A DNA stretch of 32,818 nucleotides from CAYINJ01 sp964364745. Lineage in GTDB: Bacteria > Patescibacteriota > Patescibacteriia > JACRDY01. Each line of letters starts with the position of its first letter. Within the stretch, counting starts at the first letter, position 1. The notes below the pieces were generated by a model. It did no database searches, had not been told where the DNA came from, and saw nothing but the letters and a program-made list of their open reading frames with translations. This document shows, piece after piece, positions 9,101 through 18,600 of this stretch. The stretch is from contig CAYINJ010000005.1 in assembly GCA_964364745.1 (NCBI GenBank), positions 1 to 32,818 on the forward strand. Reading direction: 5' to 3'. The translations under genes and the position numbers were made by a program.

Positions 9101-12100
9101 TTAGAACAGACCTTCGGCCAGGGATTAGTACACAAGAAAGTAATAATTTCCGCGGCGGCTTGAGCGGTATCGCTCCCGCCGCTTTGATCGGTAATCAGCG
9201 CCGTGGCGGTCAGCACGCCTTCGCCATCTTGGCCCACGGCGAGGGTCTGTTGTTCGGACATGACACAGGTGTTACCGACTCCACAGGCCGCGCTCCCCAA
9301 GCACTGCTGACTGGCATCTTGGGAGCAGCTACCAGGCAACAGGGTGGCGACCGGTCCACCTGTGAGATTACTAATCACCCACTGCCAGTTCCACGCGTAG
9401 GTCCCGACAATCGGCACGATCAATTGATCGTCAGCGGTGGTCGCCGCCGCGGTAAAGTCACGGGTTTCGTCCTCGCGAGTCAAAGTGGCATGATCGGGGG
9501 TCAATGATACCGAGTCAATCGTGCACAGTTCAGTCCCGCTATCAAAGGTCCAGGCGATGCCATTAGTGACGCCGTCTTGATCAATATCGGGTGTGGTCAC
9601 TTCACCATTTGGGACGATGGGGAATTGGTTGTCAGCCAGTGACAGGGTCACGCCAAAGCGGTCAGCAATGGTTTTACCCAACAGCACCCTGATTTCTTTC
9701 GTGGCCGGCAGCGGCTCATCTAACCGAACTTCCAGGCGAGTGTGACTTGCCCCGTCGGTGGTGGTAATGACTCGACTGCCGACTTGATAATTCAGGTAGC
9801 ACCAATAGTTCGGCGTCGCGGTCTGGACTGCCGGCAGTGGCGGTCCGACCTGTGGGATGCCTTGCGCCCAGGCGCTGGCCACCCAATAGCGAAGCCAGCC
9901 GCTGGCTTGCTGATACCAGCGAGCTAGTCGCTGGCCTAGCGTGGTGGGCTCACCGGCTAAGGTCTGGCTGCGGCCAGTCGGACAGGTGGTCGCACCATTA
10001 TTCCATTGCACCGCCACCTGCTCCGCCGTCAGGGTGGCCGTCTCCATCACGCCAGCGAAATCAGCCGAGATTAAAGTATTTAAACAAATGTCTGTCGTAG
10101 CCGGCGTCAGTGGCGGATTGGGGTAGATGGCGGTGACGTTTGGTTTTAGGCGACAGCACCCTTGCGCATCGACGCCGTAGGCCGCATTGCCACATTGACT
10201 ATCAGCCGTAAATCCACAAATCACGTCGAGATCACCACTGCCCTGTTTAGCCGCGCCGAAATCACACGAGTTACCGCCACAATCAACCGAGCTGACGCAT
10301 GAGGTGGCCGGATTATTACTGCAGACTCCACCAGCTTGGGCCGCGATCGGCGTCCGACCGGCGCCAGCAGCCACCGCCAGCGTCATCGGCCCATAAGCAT
10401 AAGTGGTATTGGCACTGCCCAAGTGGCGACAATCTAGACCGCAGCGATTGGCCGGATCGTTGTTGCCACTCCAACCAAAGTCGCAGTCCTCACCGTATTC
10501 GACGCGACCGTTACCACAGACCGGCCAGGCGATCGCGACGTCGGCGCCGATTAAAGTATAGTTGGCGTTACCGGTCAATAGACAGCTGGTCTGGCTACAC
10601 CCATAGGCCGTCCACCATGAGCCGGTTTCGGTGCCATAGTCACATTGTTCGCCGGGGTCAACCGTCCCGTCACCACAGGCGCAGGTCGGATGTCCCCCGC
10701 CACAGACGGCATACGGTAAGGTCGGCGCACCTTCGAGCACGCAAGCCGTGTTACAGCCATCATTCGGCACCGGATTCCCCTCGTCACTGCGCGGATAGGC
10801 CCCACTGCAGGCGCCACTAGTGATGATGGTTTTGCCCAAACCAGTGGCGGTTCGACAGGTTTCGCAGCTTTCACCAGCTCCCACTGCGCCATCGCCGCAG
10901 AGCGATTGCCCACTAATGCTGCCGGTTTTTTTACAACTGTTATTACAACCATCGCCGTTGACATTGTTTGGCTCACTGCCATCATCACAATCCTCACCTA
11001 AGACGACCGTCTGGTCGTGATAAATGGCGGTGTCAATGGTGCCGTTGCCACAGACCGGCGCGGGCACGTAGGTCGTCCCTAAAATGTTGTAATGAGTGTT
11101 GCCGGCGCGCAGACAAGTATTGGCGTTACAGCCATAGGCGTCCCAGACCGGATCAATGGCCGAGCCATAATCACACTCTTCGCCGAGATCAATATTACCA
11201 TTGCCACAAATCGGCGCGGCCGTGCCGGCCCAGAGACAGCTACTACTACAGCCATCGACATTGACGGTATTGCCGTCATCACAATCCTCACCGGCGCCGA
11301 TGATGGCATCACCGCAAACGCTGGTCGGCCACTGGACCGTCGCCACGCTGGTGTTGCCGGAGGTCCAACCCCAGCGGTACAGCGAGTTATTGAGTCGCTG
11401 GCCGGAGGCACTGCACTGATCCGGTGCGCCAAACGCCTGACTGTAGAAGGTTTTGGTGTCGGGGATGAGGGTCAATGACGCCTGCGTTGGGGCCACGGCG
11501 ACGCGATCGATCAGACAGAGATTAAAATCGTTTTTGGTGGTAAAAATCCAACTATAACTGTCCGCGACGCCGTCGTCATTGGTATCGTAATTCAGACCGC
11601 CCAGTTTAGCTCCGGCGATTTGTCCCGCGCCGTCCATCCCGCCCAAGCTCTGCATCAAGCCGCTCAACACCACTCGATAAGAGGTGTCAGGCAAGAACTT
11701 GCCACCATTGTGACTAGCGGCGGGCAAGAAGGTTAGTTCGGAAGCATACTGGCCAGCCGGCGGGTTGGTAATATAACGGTAGCCGAGCGTTTCGCTGGCG
11801 GTTTGGAAAGTCACGGTCACGGGGAACATGTTGACCGCCGTGCAATCCTGATCTTGGCCACACGAATATAACTTTACCAATGTCGGATCAGCAATGTTGG
11901 ATAACATGGCCACGTTAAAGGCCGCGCCGATTTGGGCGTTGACACAGGCAAAGTCACAAGCCGGCCAGTGGGCCAGCACCGCGGGATCGGTCAGATCAAT
12001 AAACAAATTACCATAACCACTCTTGGTGCTCTGGGGCTCTTGGGCCACAATGCGGATCGGCGGACCACCGAGCGCATAACCCCCAACTTGCTTGTAAGGC

Positions 12101-15100
12101 GGCGGCGTACAGGCGGCCACACAGGCCAAGTCGTCTGAAGTATAGGTCGTAAATCTAGTAGTGGGCTTGGCCTGATAGCCAGCGTTGGCTTCGCTGTCGT
12201 CAGTGGGGCTAACACAGCCCGGGTCAGGATTGCCCGTCGGCCCTTGGTCAAACAGTCCGTCACCATCGTTATCAATGGCGTCGGCACACTGGGCCCAACG
12301 GTCACATTCGCAGAAGTAGGCCTGCTGACCCAGCGTTTCTTTTTTGGCTAAGGTCCAGCGGAGGTGACGAATAGCGGCGACGGACTGCGCGCCGGCGGTT
12401 TCTGATTTATCGCCGCCAAAGGCGACGACACAGCCGTCATCGGCTAGCAATGTCACCGCGCCAATCAAGCAGCCCGCGGCGTCACATTTGCCATCACGAT
12501 CATCGTCGAGATTATTATTACACTCGTTACCGGCATCCAGCGTGGTCAGGTCAGCATACAAACTGGCCGACTGCCCTTGCAGGTCTTGGACACTCCAGGT
12601 CCAGTTATAGCCGGCCGTATCGATCATGACACAGGCGTTGTCTTCAGAGTCGGCCAAGGCGCGGTGATAGACCGGGTCAGCCGGGTTTAGAGGGTCGGTC
12701 CAATCGCCGTAGAGTTGACCTAAGTGGTTAGCCGTATACGACATCGGTTGGACATTGACACAGCCAACGGCGCAGGGGATCGCGTCGGCGCGGGTCTTGA
12801 ATCGCCAAACATAGTCGCGGAGCAGCGGGTAGCCGTTGGTCGCCACCAGCGGCCCACCCGGGCGGGTTTGGGCTCCGGCGACTGATTCACTGTTATCCTC
12901 ACCGCCATCACATTGAGCATCGGCCGCGTCGGTCTTGGCGTCGCCATCATTGTCCCGCCCATCATTACAGGCGGTGACCGTTTGCTGCCCCCGCAGGCGG
13001 ATCTGATACCAATTATTAGTCGCCAGCGTAGTGGTGGACGTGAAAACCAGTCCAATTACTCCGCCCTGCTCGATGTTGGACGATAGATATTCAATCGATC
13101 CGGTGACTACTTCGACCGTCGAGCAGGCCGATGTCTCTGGACCAGTGCAGTGCTCAATCACTACACTGCGCGCCTCCGGATCAGTGGCGGTCAGGACAAA
13201 ACTGGTTTGTTCCATCGGGATGGTAAACCGCGCGGTGATGACGGCGTTGATACAAGCCAGCGGTTTGTTATTCGATAAATCCCAGTCCGGCGTCCAGGGA
13301 CTCGGGCTAGGCGTGTTGGCATTGACACTACAGCTCTGCGTTCGGTTGCACTCTTCCACCACTCGGGGGTAGAGCGGCACTTCGCTGGTCGAAAACGCCC
13401 AGGCGTAGCTCGATAATGGGTTACCCGCTGACGGGCAGGTGACGGCGCAAACGCCAGTGCCACAGCACTGGAGTTGAGCTGGTTGTTGACCACAACCGGT
13501 GACGGCGTTGGTGTCCCACTGCCACTGGTAGCTAGCATCATCCGCGTTCACCTCACAGACCCAGCAGCCAGTACCATCACGCTGGCCGGCGGCCGGGGCG
13601 GTACAGGTGCTGGCCACCGGTCGGCCGTTACAGGCCTCGGTGCTGTCGCACGACCCGACCGAAAATTGTTGGCCGTTACTTTGGAGGTCGGCCGCACTGA
13701 CGACCACCACCGGACCGGTCTCGGCAGCGGCGGGCACTTTTGTTTTCAAAATGGTTGACCAATTGAGAATGGTGCCTTTTGATTGATCGGTGTTGGGCCA
13801 AAACTTCACCGCGCTATTCGTCCCTTGAGCGCCAAAATATTCACCATAGACCCGGACCGCCGTGTCGACGGGGCCATTGTTTGGTGACAAGCGACACACG
13901 CCTGGTGTCGGATCGGCCGTGGTGACGCTAAACGGTACGAAGTTGCTGGGAGTGTGATTGGCGTCATTGCGCTCTAACTGGATTTGATACCCACCGACCA
14001 CTACGTCCGGCACCTTGACGGTCACATTGCGCGCTTGCCAGTAGTCCTGGGCACAACCGGCGGGGAAGGCGACATCGGCCGCGATCCGGGCGCTGCCGGA
14101 GACGAAATAGACCGCCCCCGGCACCCCGCCGAAATTGCGACCAAATAAAGTAAGGTATTGCCCCACTCCGCCTTCCGTTGGTGAAACGTACTCAATCACC
14201 GGGCCGGTGGTCACCAACTCCGAACTAATCGTTAAATTATAGCCATTACTGTCTTGGCCGTCGGCCGTGACTTTGGTCGTCACCACGCCATCCTGCAAAT
14301 TGGGTAGCGTCGCACTGATACTGGCGATGGTCCAAGCACTGGTCGCCTGGGCGGCCACACCACCGAAAGTGACGCGGTCACCGCTGGCCGTCCCGGTGCC
14401 GAAGTTAGCACCTTTAATCGTCACGGGCTGCTGGGGCGACTGGACGGCGGGCGTGACGGCACAAATGCCGGGATATTGGCGATCGTTAATTTCAAATTGG
14501 CCATACCACCCGCGCGAGTTCTGGGTGGTATCGGTCAGGCCGGCGGTGGTCTGGACGGTGATGGTGGCCAATACCGGATGGTCGCCCAAGGTCTCCCCCA
14601 CGGCGCTGGCTGGATCGGGAATGACCACGATGATTTGATTATTTTGCCAGGTACTGCCGCAGACGGCCGCGGCCGGCAATGCCGCGGTCACGGTCAACTC
14701 TTGGTTGGTGTCATCGCGGAAGGTGAAGTCAACCGTGCCGGCGGTGTGACCAAACGCGCTGCCATAAATAGTGGCGTAGCCGAGCGGCGCGCCGTCCGTC
14801 GGACTGACCCCGCTAATGGTCGGCAGCGCACTACAGGCACAGCTAGTTTGGTCGCAGTAGCTGTTTGAACTGCAGCCAAAAACGTTTGGCGTACAGCTAT
14901 CGTCATCGGCGCTCACATCACACTGCTGACCAACACAGGCGCCACACCAGTTGCCACCGCAATCCACCGCGGTTTCGCCGGCTGGGGCGTCGACGTCCAG
15001 CAAGTCATTGGCGCAAAATGGCGGCTGAACCACCACCGTCACGACTCCGGAGTCAGCCGAGTGATCGTCATAGTCATAGGCCACCGCGCGAATCTTGACT

Positions 15101-16521
15101 GTCGGTGGTGGCGGCGTGTCAAAGGTAAAGCCCAAGACGTCCCAAAGTCCCGTCGAGCGGTACCGGAGGGTGCCACCGGGTAAGGCAATTTCCGTCGGAG
15201 CGGCGTCAACGTAACTGGCCGCAAAATCCTCCGGTTCCAATGGCGTGGTTTCATCGAAGTATTGAATGGCTCGCCGGGTAGTGCCGTCGGCGTCGTAGAC
15301 CGTATATTCAACGTAAGCCACTCCGCCATCATCAGTGATTTCGCTGGTAATGGGATAGTCCCACGTGCCGGCCGTCACGCGGTCGCCGGTTTGCGGTGAA
15401 GTAATCTGGACGCTGGGTCCGGCAATGTCAATAATATCGCCGGTGACAAAGGAACTGACGCAAGGATGGTCGGTACTACAGACCAGTGGCCGACTACCGT
15501 GGCTACCGGCATTGCCCACCACGCCGTCCGAGCCGTCAATGACGACCACGCCATAGACACTGTCGGCATCAAAACAACGGAGATTCTCGTTGGGCGCGGG
15601 GCAGAGCGCATCAGGCACAAACCGGACTGCTCGACCATTGGTCTCCCTCGTGCCGACGACCACGCGGTCCAACTGGTCAGTCGCGATTTGATTGACCGCG
15701 GCCGCAGCCAGTGACACCCCTTGATAGGTTACTCCCTGACCGTCGATGGTTTGGTGGAGCGTGGCGTCAAATGTCTCCGGCGCGATGCTAATTTCATTGC
15801 CGGTTGACTTCTCGACCACGCGCTGTTCGAGCAGCCCATTCAATTTAACAAATTTAATCGAGTCCGACGTCACCGACTCGTCATCCACTGAAAAGCGGAA
15901 AAATACTCGGGGTACGACGTTGCGGATCCGCACCACGCCGCTGGGGCGGAAGCGGTCGACCCAGAATTGCTCCCACCAGCCGCCGGTGCAAGTCGGGTCG
16001 GTCGGGTCATCAGCCACGCACGTTCCCCAGGTGTTGTTCGGTTGACAAGTTCGCGTCCCGCTGCAGAAGCCACCGATGTTACAGGTCTGCGGCGCGGGAT
16101 TGGCGCTATAATTACAGCTACTACTGCCCACCCCGGTGGCATTGGTCAATAGATTAAAAACATAACTAACGATCGCGAAGGCCAGCACGATGATGACCAG
16201 GCCGATGGCGCCATCGATCATAATTTTTTTCGCCTGCTCCACGCCGTCTGGGTTGCCGCCGGACATCATCCACATCCAGCCGCCGTATAAGACAATCCCC
16301 AGCGCGACCAACCCCAACAGCCCTAACGCGTAGCGAATAATCCGCGCGGCGGTAATTCGCACGTCTTGGACCGGCAGTTGGATATTATCTTCAATCGGCT
16401 GCAAGCCAAATTGATCGACCGGCGCACTTTGCGCCAGCACCGAACCCAACGGCCAAACCACCCCCGTGATCAGGAGGAGGCCGATGGTGGCGAAGATGAC
16501 GCGAAAATTTTGGCGCAACAT
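6163..16521 (-). CDS. Giant (3452 aa) surface protein: pilin-like module with multidomain Cys- and Asp-rich ectodomain
   Basis: One uninterrupted frame. In order: signal peptide (1-31, ending VLAQS); T4SS-pilin-like module with two hydrophobic helices (about 58-87 with YGGWMWMMSGG, and 101-125); Cys-rich segment (about 145-167); Ig/cadherin-like region around 370; four IPT/TIG domains starting near 566, 683, 772 and 870; SbsA/Big_5-like stretches near 1086, 1526 and 2145; Asp-rich motifs such as DNDGDGLFDQG near 1190, 1340 and 1415; six Myxococcus-type Cys-rich (DUF4215-like) repeats, about 1735-2035, of form CGNGxxxxGExCDxG; a Trp-rich segment (2200-2222); a pseudopilin-like stretch (about 2806-2875); TSP3 repeats (about 2956-3030); two MopE-like motifs (DNNCDGVVDE, DNNCDGQIDEGC; about 3100-3170); a Cys-rich tail. 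The high Cys and Asp content fits a disulphide- and calcium-stabilised extracellular protein. Adhesion or host contact is inference. ATG 16521 lies three bases after the 678-aa gene and has no SD. Confidence 0.93.
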   Translation of the reverse strand: MLRQNFRVIFATIGLLLITGVVWPLGSVLAQSAPVDQFGLQPIEDNIQLPVQDVRITAARIIRYALGLLGLVALGIVLYGGWMWMMSGGNPDGVEQAKKIMIDGAIGLVIIVLAFAIVSYVFNLLTNATGVGSSSCNYSANPAPQTCNIGGFCSGTRTCQPNNTWGTCVADDPTDPTCTGGWWEQFWVDRFRPSGVVRIRNVVPRVFFRFSVDDESVTSDSIKFVKLNGLLEQRVVEKSTGNEISIAPETFDATLHQTIDGQGVTYQGVSLAAAAVNQIATDQLDRVVVGTRETNGRAVRFVPDALCPAPNENLRCFDADSVYGVVVIDGSDGVVGNAGSHGSRPLVCSTDHPCVSSFVTGDIIDIAGPSVQITSPQTGDRVTAGTWDYPITSEITDDGGVAYVEYTVYDADGTTRRAIQYFDETTPLEPEDFAASYVDAAPTEIALPGGTLRYRSTGLWDVLGFTFDTPPPPTVKIRAVAYDYDDHSADSGVVTVVVQPPFCANDLLDVDAPAGETAVDCGGNWCGACVGQQCDVSADDDSCTPNVFGCSSNSYCDQTSCACSALPTISGVSPTDGAPLGYATIYGSAFGHTAGTVDFTFRDDTNQELTVTAALPAAAVCGSTWQNNQIIVVIPDPASAVGETLGDHPVLATITVQTTAGLTDTTQNSRGWYGQFEINDRQYPGICAVTPAVQSPQQPVTIKGANFGTGTASGDRVTFGGVAAQATSAWTIASISATLPNLQDGVVTTKVTADGQDSNGYNLTISSELVTTGPVIEYVSPTEGGVGQYLTLFGRNFGGVPGAVYFVSGSARIAADVAFPAGCAQDYWQARNVTVKVPDVVVGGYQIQLERNDANHTPSNFVPFSVTTADPTPGVCRLSPNNGPVDTAVRVYGEYFGAQGTNSAVKFWPNTDQSKGTILNWSTILKTKVPAAAETGPVVVVSAADLQSNGQQFSVGSCDSTEACNGRPVASTCTAPAAGQRDGTGCWVCEVNADDASYQWQWDTNAVTGCGQQPAQLQCCGTGVCAVTCPSAGNPLSSYAWAFSTSEVPLYPRVVEECNRTQSCSVNANTPSPSPWTPDWDLSNNKPLACINAVITARFTIPMEQTSFVLTATDPEARSVVIEHCTGPETSACSTVEVVTGSIEYLSSNIEQGGVIGLVFTSTTTLATNNWYQIRLRGQQTVTACNDGRDNDGDAKTDAADAQCDGGEDNSESVAGAQTRPGGPLVATNGYPLLRDYVWRFKTRADAIPCAVGCVNVQPMSYTANHLGQLYGDWTDPLNPADPVYHRALADSEDNACVMIDTAGYNWTWSVQDLQGQSASLYADLTTLDAGNECNNNLDDDRDGKCDAAGCLIGAVTLLADDGCVVAFGGDKSETAGAQSVAAIRHLRWTLAKKETLGQQAYFCECDRWAQCADAIDNDGDGLFDQGPTGNPDPGCVSPTDDSEANAGYQAKPTTRFTTYTSDDLACVAACTPPPYKQVGGYALGGPPIRIVAQEPQSTKSGYGNLFIDLTDPAVLAHWPACDFACVNAQIGAAFNVAMLSNIADPTLVKLYSCGQDQDCTAVNMFPVTVTFQTASETLGYRYITNPPAGQYASELTFLPAASHNGGKFLPDTSYRVVLSGLMQSLGGMDGAGQIAGAKLGGLNYDTNDDGVADSYSWIFTTKNDFNLCLIDRVAVAPTQASLTLIPDTKTFYSQAFGAPDQCSASGQRLNNSLYRWGWTSGNTSVATVQWPTSVCGDAIIGAGEDCDDGNTVNVDGCSSSCLWAGTAAPICGNGNIDLGEECDYGSAIDPVWDAYGCNANTCLRAGNTHYNILGTTYVPAPVCGNGTIDTAIYHDQTVVLGEDCDDGSEPNNVNGDGCNNSCKKTGSISGQSLCGDGAVGAGESCETCRTATGLGKTIITSGACSGAYPRSDEGNPVPNDGCNTACVLEGAPTLPYAVCGGGHPTCACGDGTVDPGEQCDYGTETGSWWTAYGCSQTSCLLTGNANYTLIGADVAIAWPVCGNGRVEYGEDCDFGWSGNNDPANRCGLDCRHLGSANTTYAYGPMTLAVAAGAGRTPIAAQAGGVCSNNPATSCVSSVDCGGNSCDFGAAKQGSGDLDVICGFTADSQCGNAAYGVDAQGCCRLKPNVTAIYPNPPLTPATTDICLNTLISADFAGVMETATLTAEQVAVQWNNGATTCPTGRSQTLAGEPTTLGQRLARWYQQASGWLRYWVASAWAQGIPQVGPPLPAVQTATPNYWCYLNYQVGSRVITTTDGASHTRLEVRLDEPLPATKEIRVLLGKTIADRFGVTLSLADNQFPIVPNGEVTTPDIDQDGVTNGIAWTFDSGTELCTIDSVSLTPDHATLTREDETRDFTAAATTADDQLIVPIVGTYAWNWQWVISNLTGGPVATLLPGSCSQDASQQCLGSAACGVGNTCVMSEQQTLAVGQDGEGVLTATALITDQSGGSDTAQAAAEIITFLCTNPWPKVCSNYGPNDVTACEIDADCTIGATCNFEPNAFADSQESILPQNILNQAAYPTNFRSYYCRDSGSDNLFCAGTLGLTQPLTCQQDGDCRVVQNDIPVDYGPCLPNLADDLPALQFPPFSVAQPPSPGGSAPLRHWLLPRSADFRGHEVNGSNDAILFSVEKNSEHISPDLWFKQRFNGTAKPATIDDYRAVQTDSATYVNAGNWVAGGILGSYPDGVLFTNMYIASANEGANADTQNIYNQLLSHLRFNINAAYMDASGVCVRGGVPMVDVAGNTSGCDSDFQCYRCSADVTQPNGNPSPICEVNTDCPAAQPYCDKGTTSAAVYCDNPKTKTARNVFRAADIHDVRSLLGGYYQQQGNYPLLAAGSYIAGRTYSTWPSWQATLSNQLGAGLPVDPLNQFNGCVNPFNRATCWDNTALQFMCPERSYAYLYVVESNGQKARVLANWENMFDDQSSINLWEAGGAEELGDYAAWQEITADQCKNFSGYSQNDTDQDGQADFADNCPYVANLDQADADADGGGDVCDVCPADPANDYDNDGVCGTVDNCSATANAAQTNTDSNTARDVYGSCANQWSNPTCVNSGGDACDGDCWGTEADDCQFRCVDQGGDIWKGTGGQTNCCGDDSSENVGYEICWDGIDNNCDGVVDEQYDNDADGYSTCGAPVDCNDDDAEINPGQTEACDLKDNNCDGQIDEGCVPVNMALAHVGPCAGEPAGGDSATVTVDGVPFGTVSESSPSPLPLKSVQAGSTHVVEWDVNQGDGTANFGVQFAAPKICSDFSFDPYTVQTCTSDAQCSGGATCTQGICSDSPSIRTCTSDSQCAAGATCLDVIDDSSIQLTVTPQTNTSKQRITWDGTAFNWYASGTQTELLPLGGVKLEDFLDRIFLPGRGYGPSNSSCDWINGTNTTGWNPYPAWPWSWLGTQNLSCTCQDNNNNQSLDFFKPKFKDGTWSNIYLQMQQPFGPDGSGLAHPVKVRLEFTTKPLP

Positions 16522-16524
16522 AAA

Positions 16525-18561
16525 CTACGGCGTCTTAGGATCGGGCCACTCGGGCCAGAGCGGTCGCGGACAAGCACTGCCAAACTGGGGATCGTAGGCG
16601 GGGTCACTGGCATCGGGCCAAACCGTGTCATTACAACACGACGGGCTAGGGTCGCCGGGCAAACAACCCCCGGCCACATCACTGCCCGCGCCGGACGGGA
16701 AATAGCAGTTTTGGTAAACGTCGCGGATACCAGCGGTGTAGTAACTAGCGTAATCAAAGCGGGTTTGGCCGGTGGCGGCGCGTTGATAGGGATCGTGGTT
16801 GGTGGTCACCCGGCTCTGATCGTCCCGATAACCGTCGCCGTCCCGATCAATGTTTTCCATCCCCGGCCAGTAGGGTAGATTTTCTGGATAGTTTTTACCG
16901 TCAATCGTGACCACATTACCGTCCGAAGCTAAGATGACTGATTCACCACCCACCAGTGAGCGGGCCATCAGCACTTTGTTAAACAGCACTACCGTCGGGT
17001 CATTGACATCCACCGCGACAAATGACGCCACCGCCGGGCTGGCCGTCTCAACAATCGGCGCGGTAATGTCGATAGTATTGTTGGTCACAAAGTTCCAAAA
17101 ATAATTGTCCGCCGTGGGGCCGATAGCGCAGTCGCAGTGGTTAGCGTTCAATTCGGCCTGGCCAAAACAGTTCAGGCCGGTCTGACCGGCGGCGACACTG
17201 CACTGCGCGCCGTTTTCGCCATTGCCGTTAAGCGAGTTCGCGGCCATGTCGACCACACCGTCATAGCCGATGTCAGCCAGCCACTTCGCGGTCGGGCCAG
17301 CTGGCACGTCCGGTTCACTGGCCGGTTCCAGTTGAGCGGCTTTGACCACCACTTTCAGATTGGCGTTAGCCGGCAAACAATAGACGTCTTCGCCACAAGA
17401 GTTTTCACCACACAGGTCGGTGGTCGTAAACTCGACCGTGCGGTATTGATTGGCAATGGAAAACGATCCGACCACGGGGGTAGTGGCGCTGTCAGTGACC
17501 TGGAGGACTTGAATTTTATCAAAAGTGACCTGGCCGGACTCATCGACGTTACTAGCCACTGACACCGTGGTCGGGTCAACCGCTTCATTGAAATTAATCT
17601 GGACTACCACGTTGCGTGGTTCAATGTTACTGGGGGATGGATAGACACTCTCGACGCGCGGTGGAACGAGGTCGATGAAGGTGCCCACTTCGAAATCCCA
17701 CTGGTAGTAGCTGTTGGCGCCGCTGGCCGCGAAAGCCGACTCCCCCCGGCTGGTTTCGATGCCGTTGGTTAGTTTGACGGTGTAATACATCCGCTCGCTG
17801 GGGCTGCCCAAATACTCGACTGGATCAAAGACAAAGGTGCGCTCCCCCACTATCCGAACCTGGACATCAGCCGCCCCTAGCGCTTGGACTTCGCCGCGAT
17901 CAGCCGCCGCCGGATCACTAGCAAAAATCTTGACGTGATCAGTGTTCAACTCATAATTCACATCATCCACGGCTTGGCCGACAATAGTGTCGACCCGCAT
18001 GGGTTCTTTGAACGTCACCACGATCAACGTATTGCGGGGGATACAGCCGGTCGTGGCTGGTGGCGCTTCGAGACAATGCGCGCCGCGGGCTGGGTAGTGA
18101 CTCTCAATGATGCCATCGCCCAGCGCCCCACGGCCAAAGGTAAATGGAATCTCATTGCCCCCGCCAAACAGGTTACCCGTCCCGTAGCCCAACGCTTTCA
18201 AGACAAAAGTAACGATGCTAAAGGCCAAGACGATAATCAACAAACCAATCGCCCAGTTGGTCATCACTTTTTTGGCGGTTTCAATTTTCGCTTCTTCACC
18301 GCCGGAGGTCATCCATAACCATCCGCCGTACAAAATAATGACGATCGAAATCAGTCCGACCAGTCCCAACGCGACTTGGACAATCCGCGCGACGATGACT
18401 CGGATATCGGTCCCCGCCAAGCCAGTGGCTTCCCCGACCGAAGTCAGGCCGAGATCGGGTTGGGCCAGAGCGGGAGTGACGTAAAACAAAACCATGAGCA
18501 ACACTCCCCCGAGCGCGCCCATGGTTATCAACGTCTTTAGTTTTCCCAAACGTGACCGCAT
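16525..18561 (-). CDS. Exported protein with T4SS-pilin-like N-terminus and SbsA-type Ig-like domains
   Basis: 678 aa. A signal peptide (cleavage expected after TPALAQ, about residue 34) is followed by a two-helix module (VQVALGLVGLISIVIILYGG and WAIGLLIIVLAFSIVTFVL, with YGGWLWMTSGGEE between) closely matching the start of the giant neighbour. The rest is an ectodomain with at least three Big_5/SbsA-like stretches, recognisable by phrases such as NTLIVVTFKEPM, PRNVVVQINFNEAVDP and NDPTVVLFNKVL. An Asp-rich motif DRDGDGYRDDQS lies near residue 575 and the C-terminus is Cys/Pro-rich. The two-helix module belongs to a family annotated as type IV secretion pilin in Patescibacteria, but no secretion ATPase or VirB gene is in this window. 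It is the first of the surface genes and is tightly coupled to the giant gene. Confidence 0.88.
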   Translation of the reverse strand: MRSRLGKLKTLITMGALGGVLLMVLFYVTPALAQPDLGLTSVGEATGLAGTDIRVIVARIVQVALGLVGLISIVIILYGGWLWMTSGGEEAKIETAKKVMTNWAIGLLIIVLAFSIVTFVLKALGYGTGNLFGGGNEIPFTFGRGALGDGIIESHYPARGAHCLEAPPATTGCIPRNTLIVVTFKEPMRVDTIVGQAVDDVNYELNTDHVKIFASDPAAADRGEVQALGAADVQVRIVGERTFVFDPVEYLGSPSERMYYTVKLTNGIETSRGESAFAASGANSYYQWDFEVGTFIDLVPPRVESVYPSPSNIEPRNVVVQINFNEAVDPTTVSVASNVDESGQVTFDKIQVLQVTDSATTPVVGSFSIANQYRTVEFTTTDLCGENSCGEDVYCLPANANLKVVVKAAQLEPASEPDVPAGPTAKWLADIGYDGVVDMAANSLNGNGENGAQCSVAAGQTGLNCFGQAELNANHCDCAIGPTADNYFWNFVTNNTIDITAPIVETASPAVASFVAVDVNDPTVVLFNKVLMARSLVGGESVILASDGNVVTIDGKNYPENLPYWPGMENIDRDGDGYRDDQSRVTTNHDPYQRAATGQTRFDYASYYTAGIRDVYQNCYFPSGAGSDVAGGCLPGDPSPSCCNDTVWPDASDPAYDPQFGSACPRPLWPEWPDPKTP

Positions 18562-18600
18562 GGTGTTTAACCCAAAAATTTTTGTTTCGTAGTTCCGCGC

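Noticed and set aside
7000..13000. CRISPR-like or tandem nucleotide repeats in the giant gene
   Set aside because: The recurring phrases are protein repeats with diverged DNA, not regularly spaced identical repeats with spacers.
6163..16521. Suspicion that the giant gene is an assembly chimera of several genes
   Set aside because: The frame is unbroken over 10.4 kb, domain style is consistent throughout, and it starts and stops in tight register with its neighbours. Only long reads can fully exclude it.
6163..18561. Type IV secretion system operon
   Set aside because: Only the pilin-like modules are present; no VirB4, VirB6, VirB11 or coupling-protein gene is in the window.
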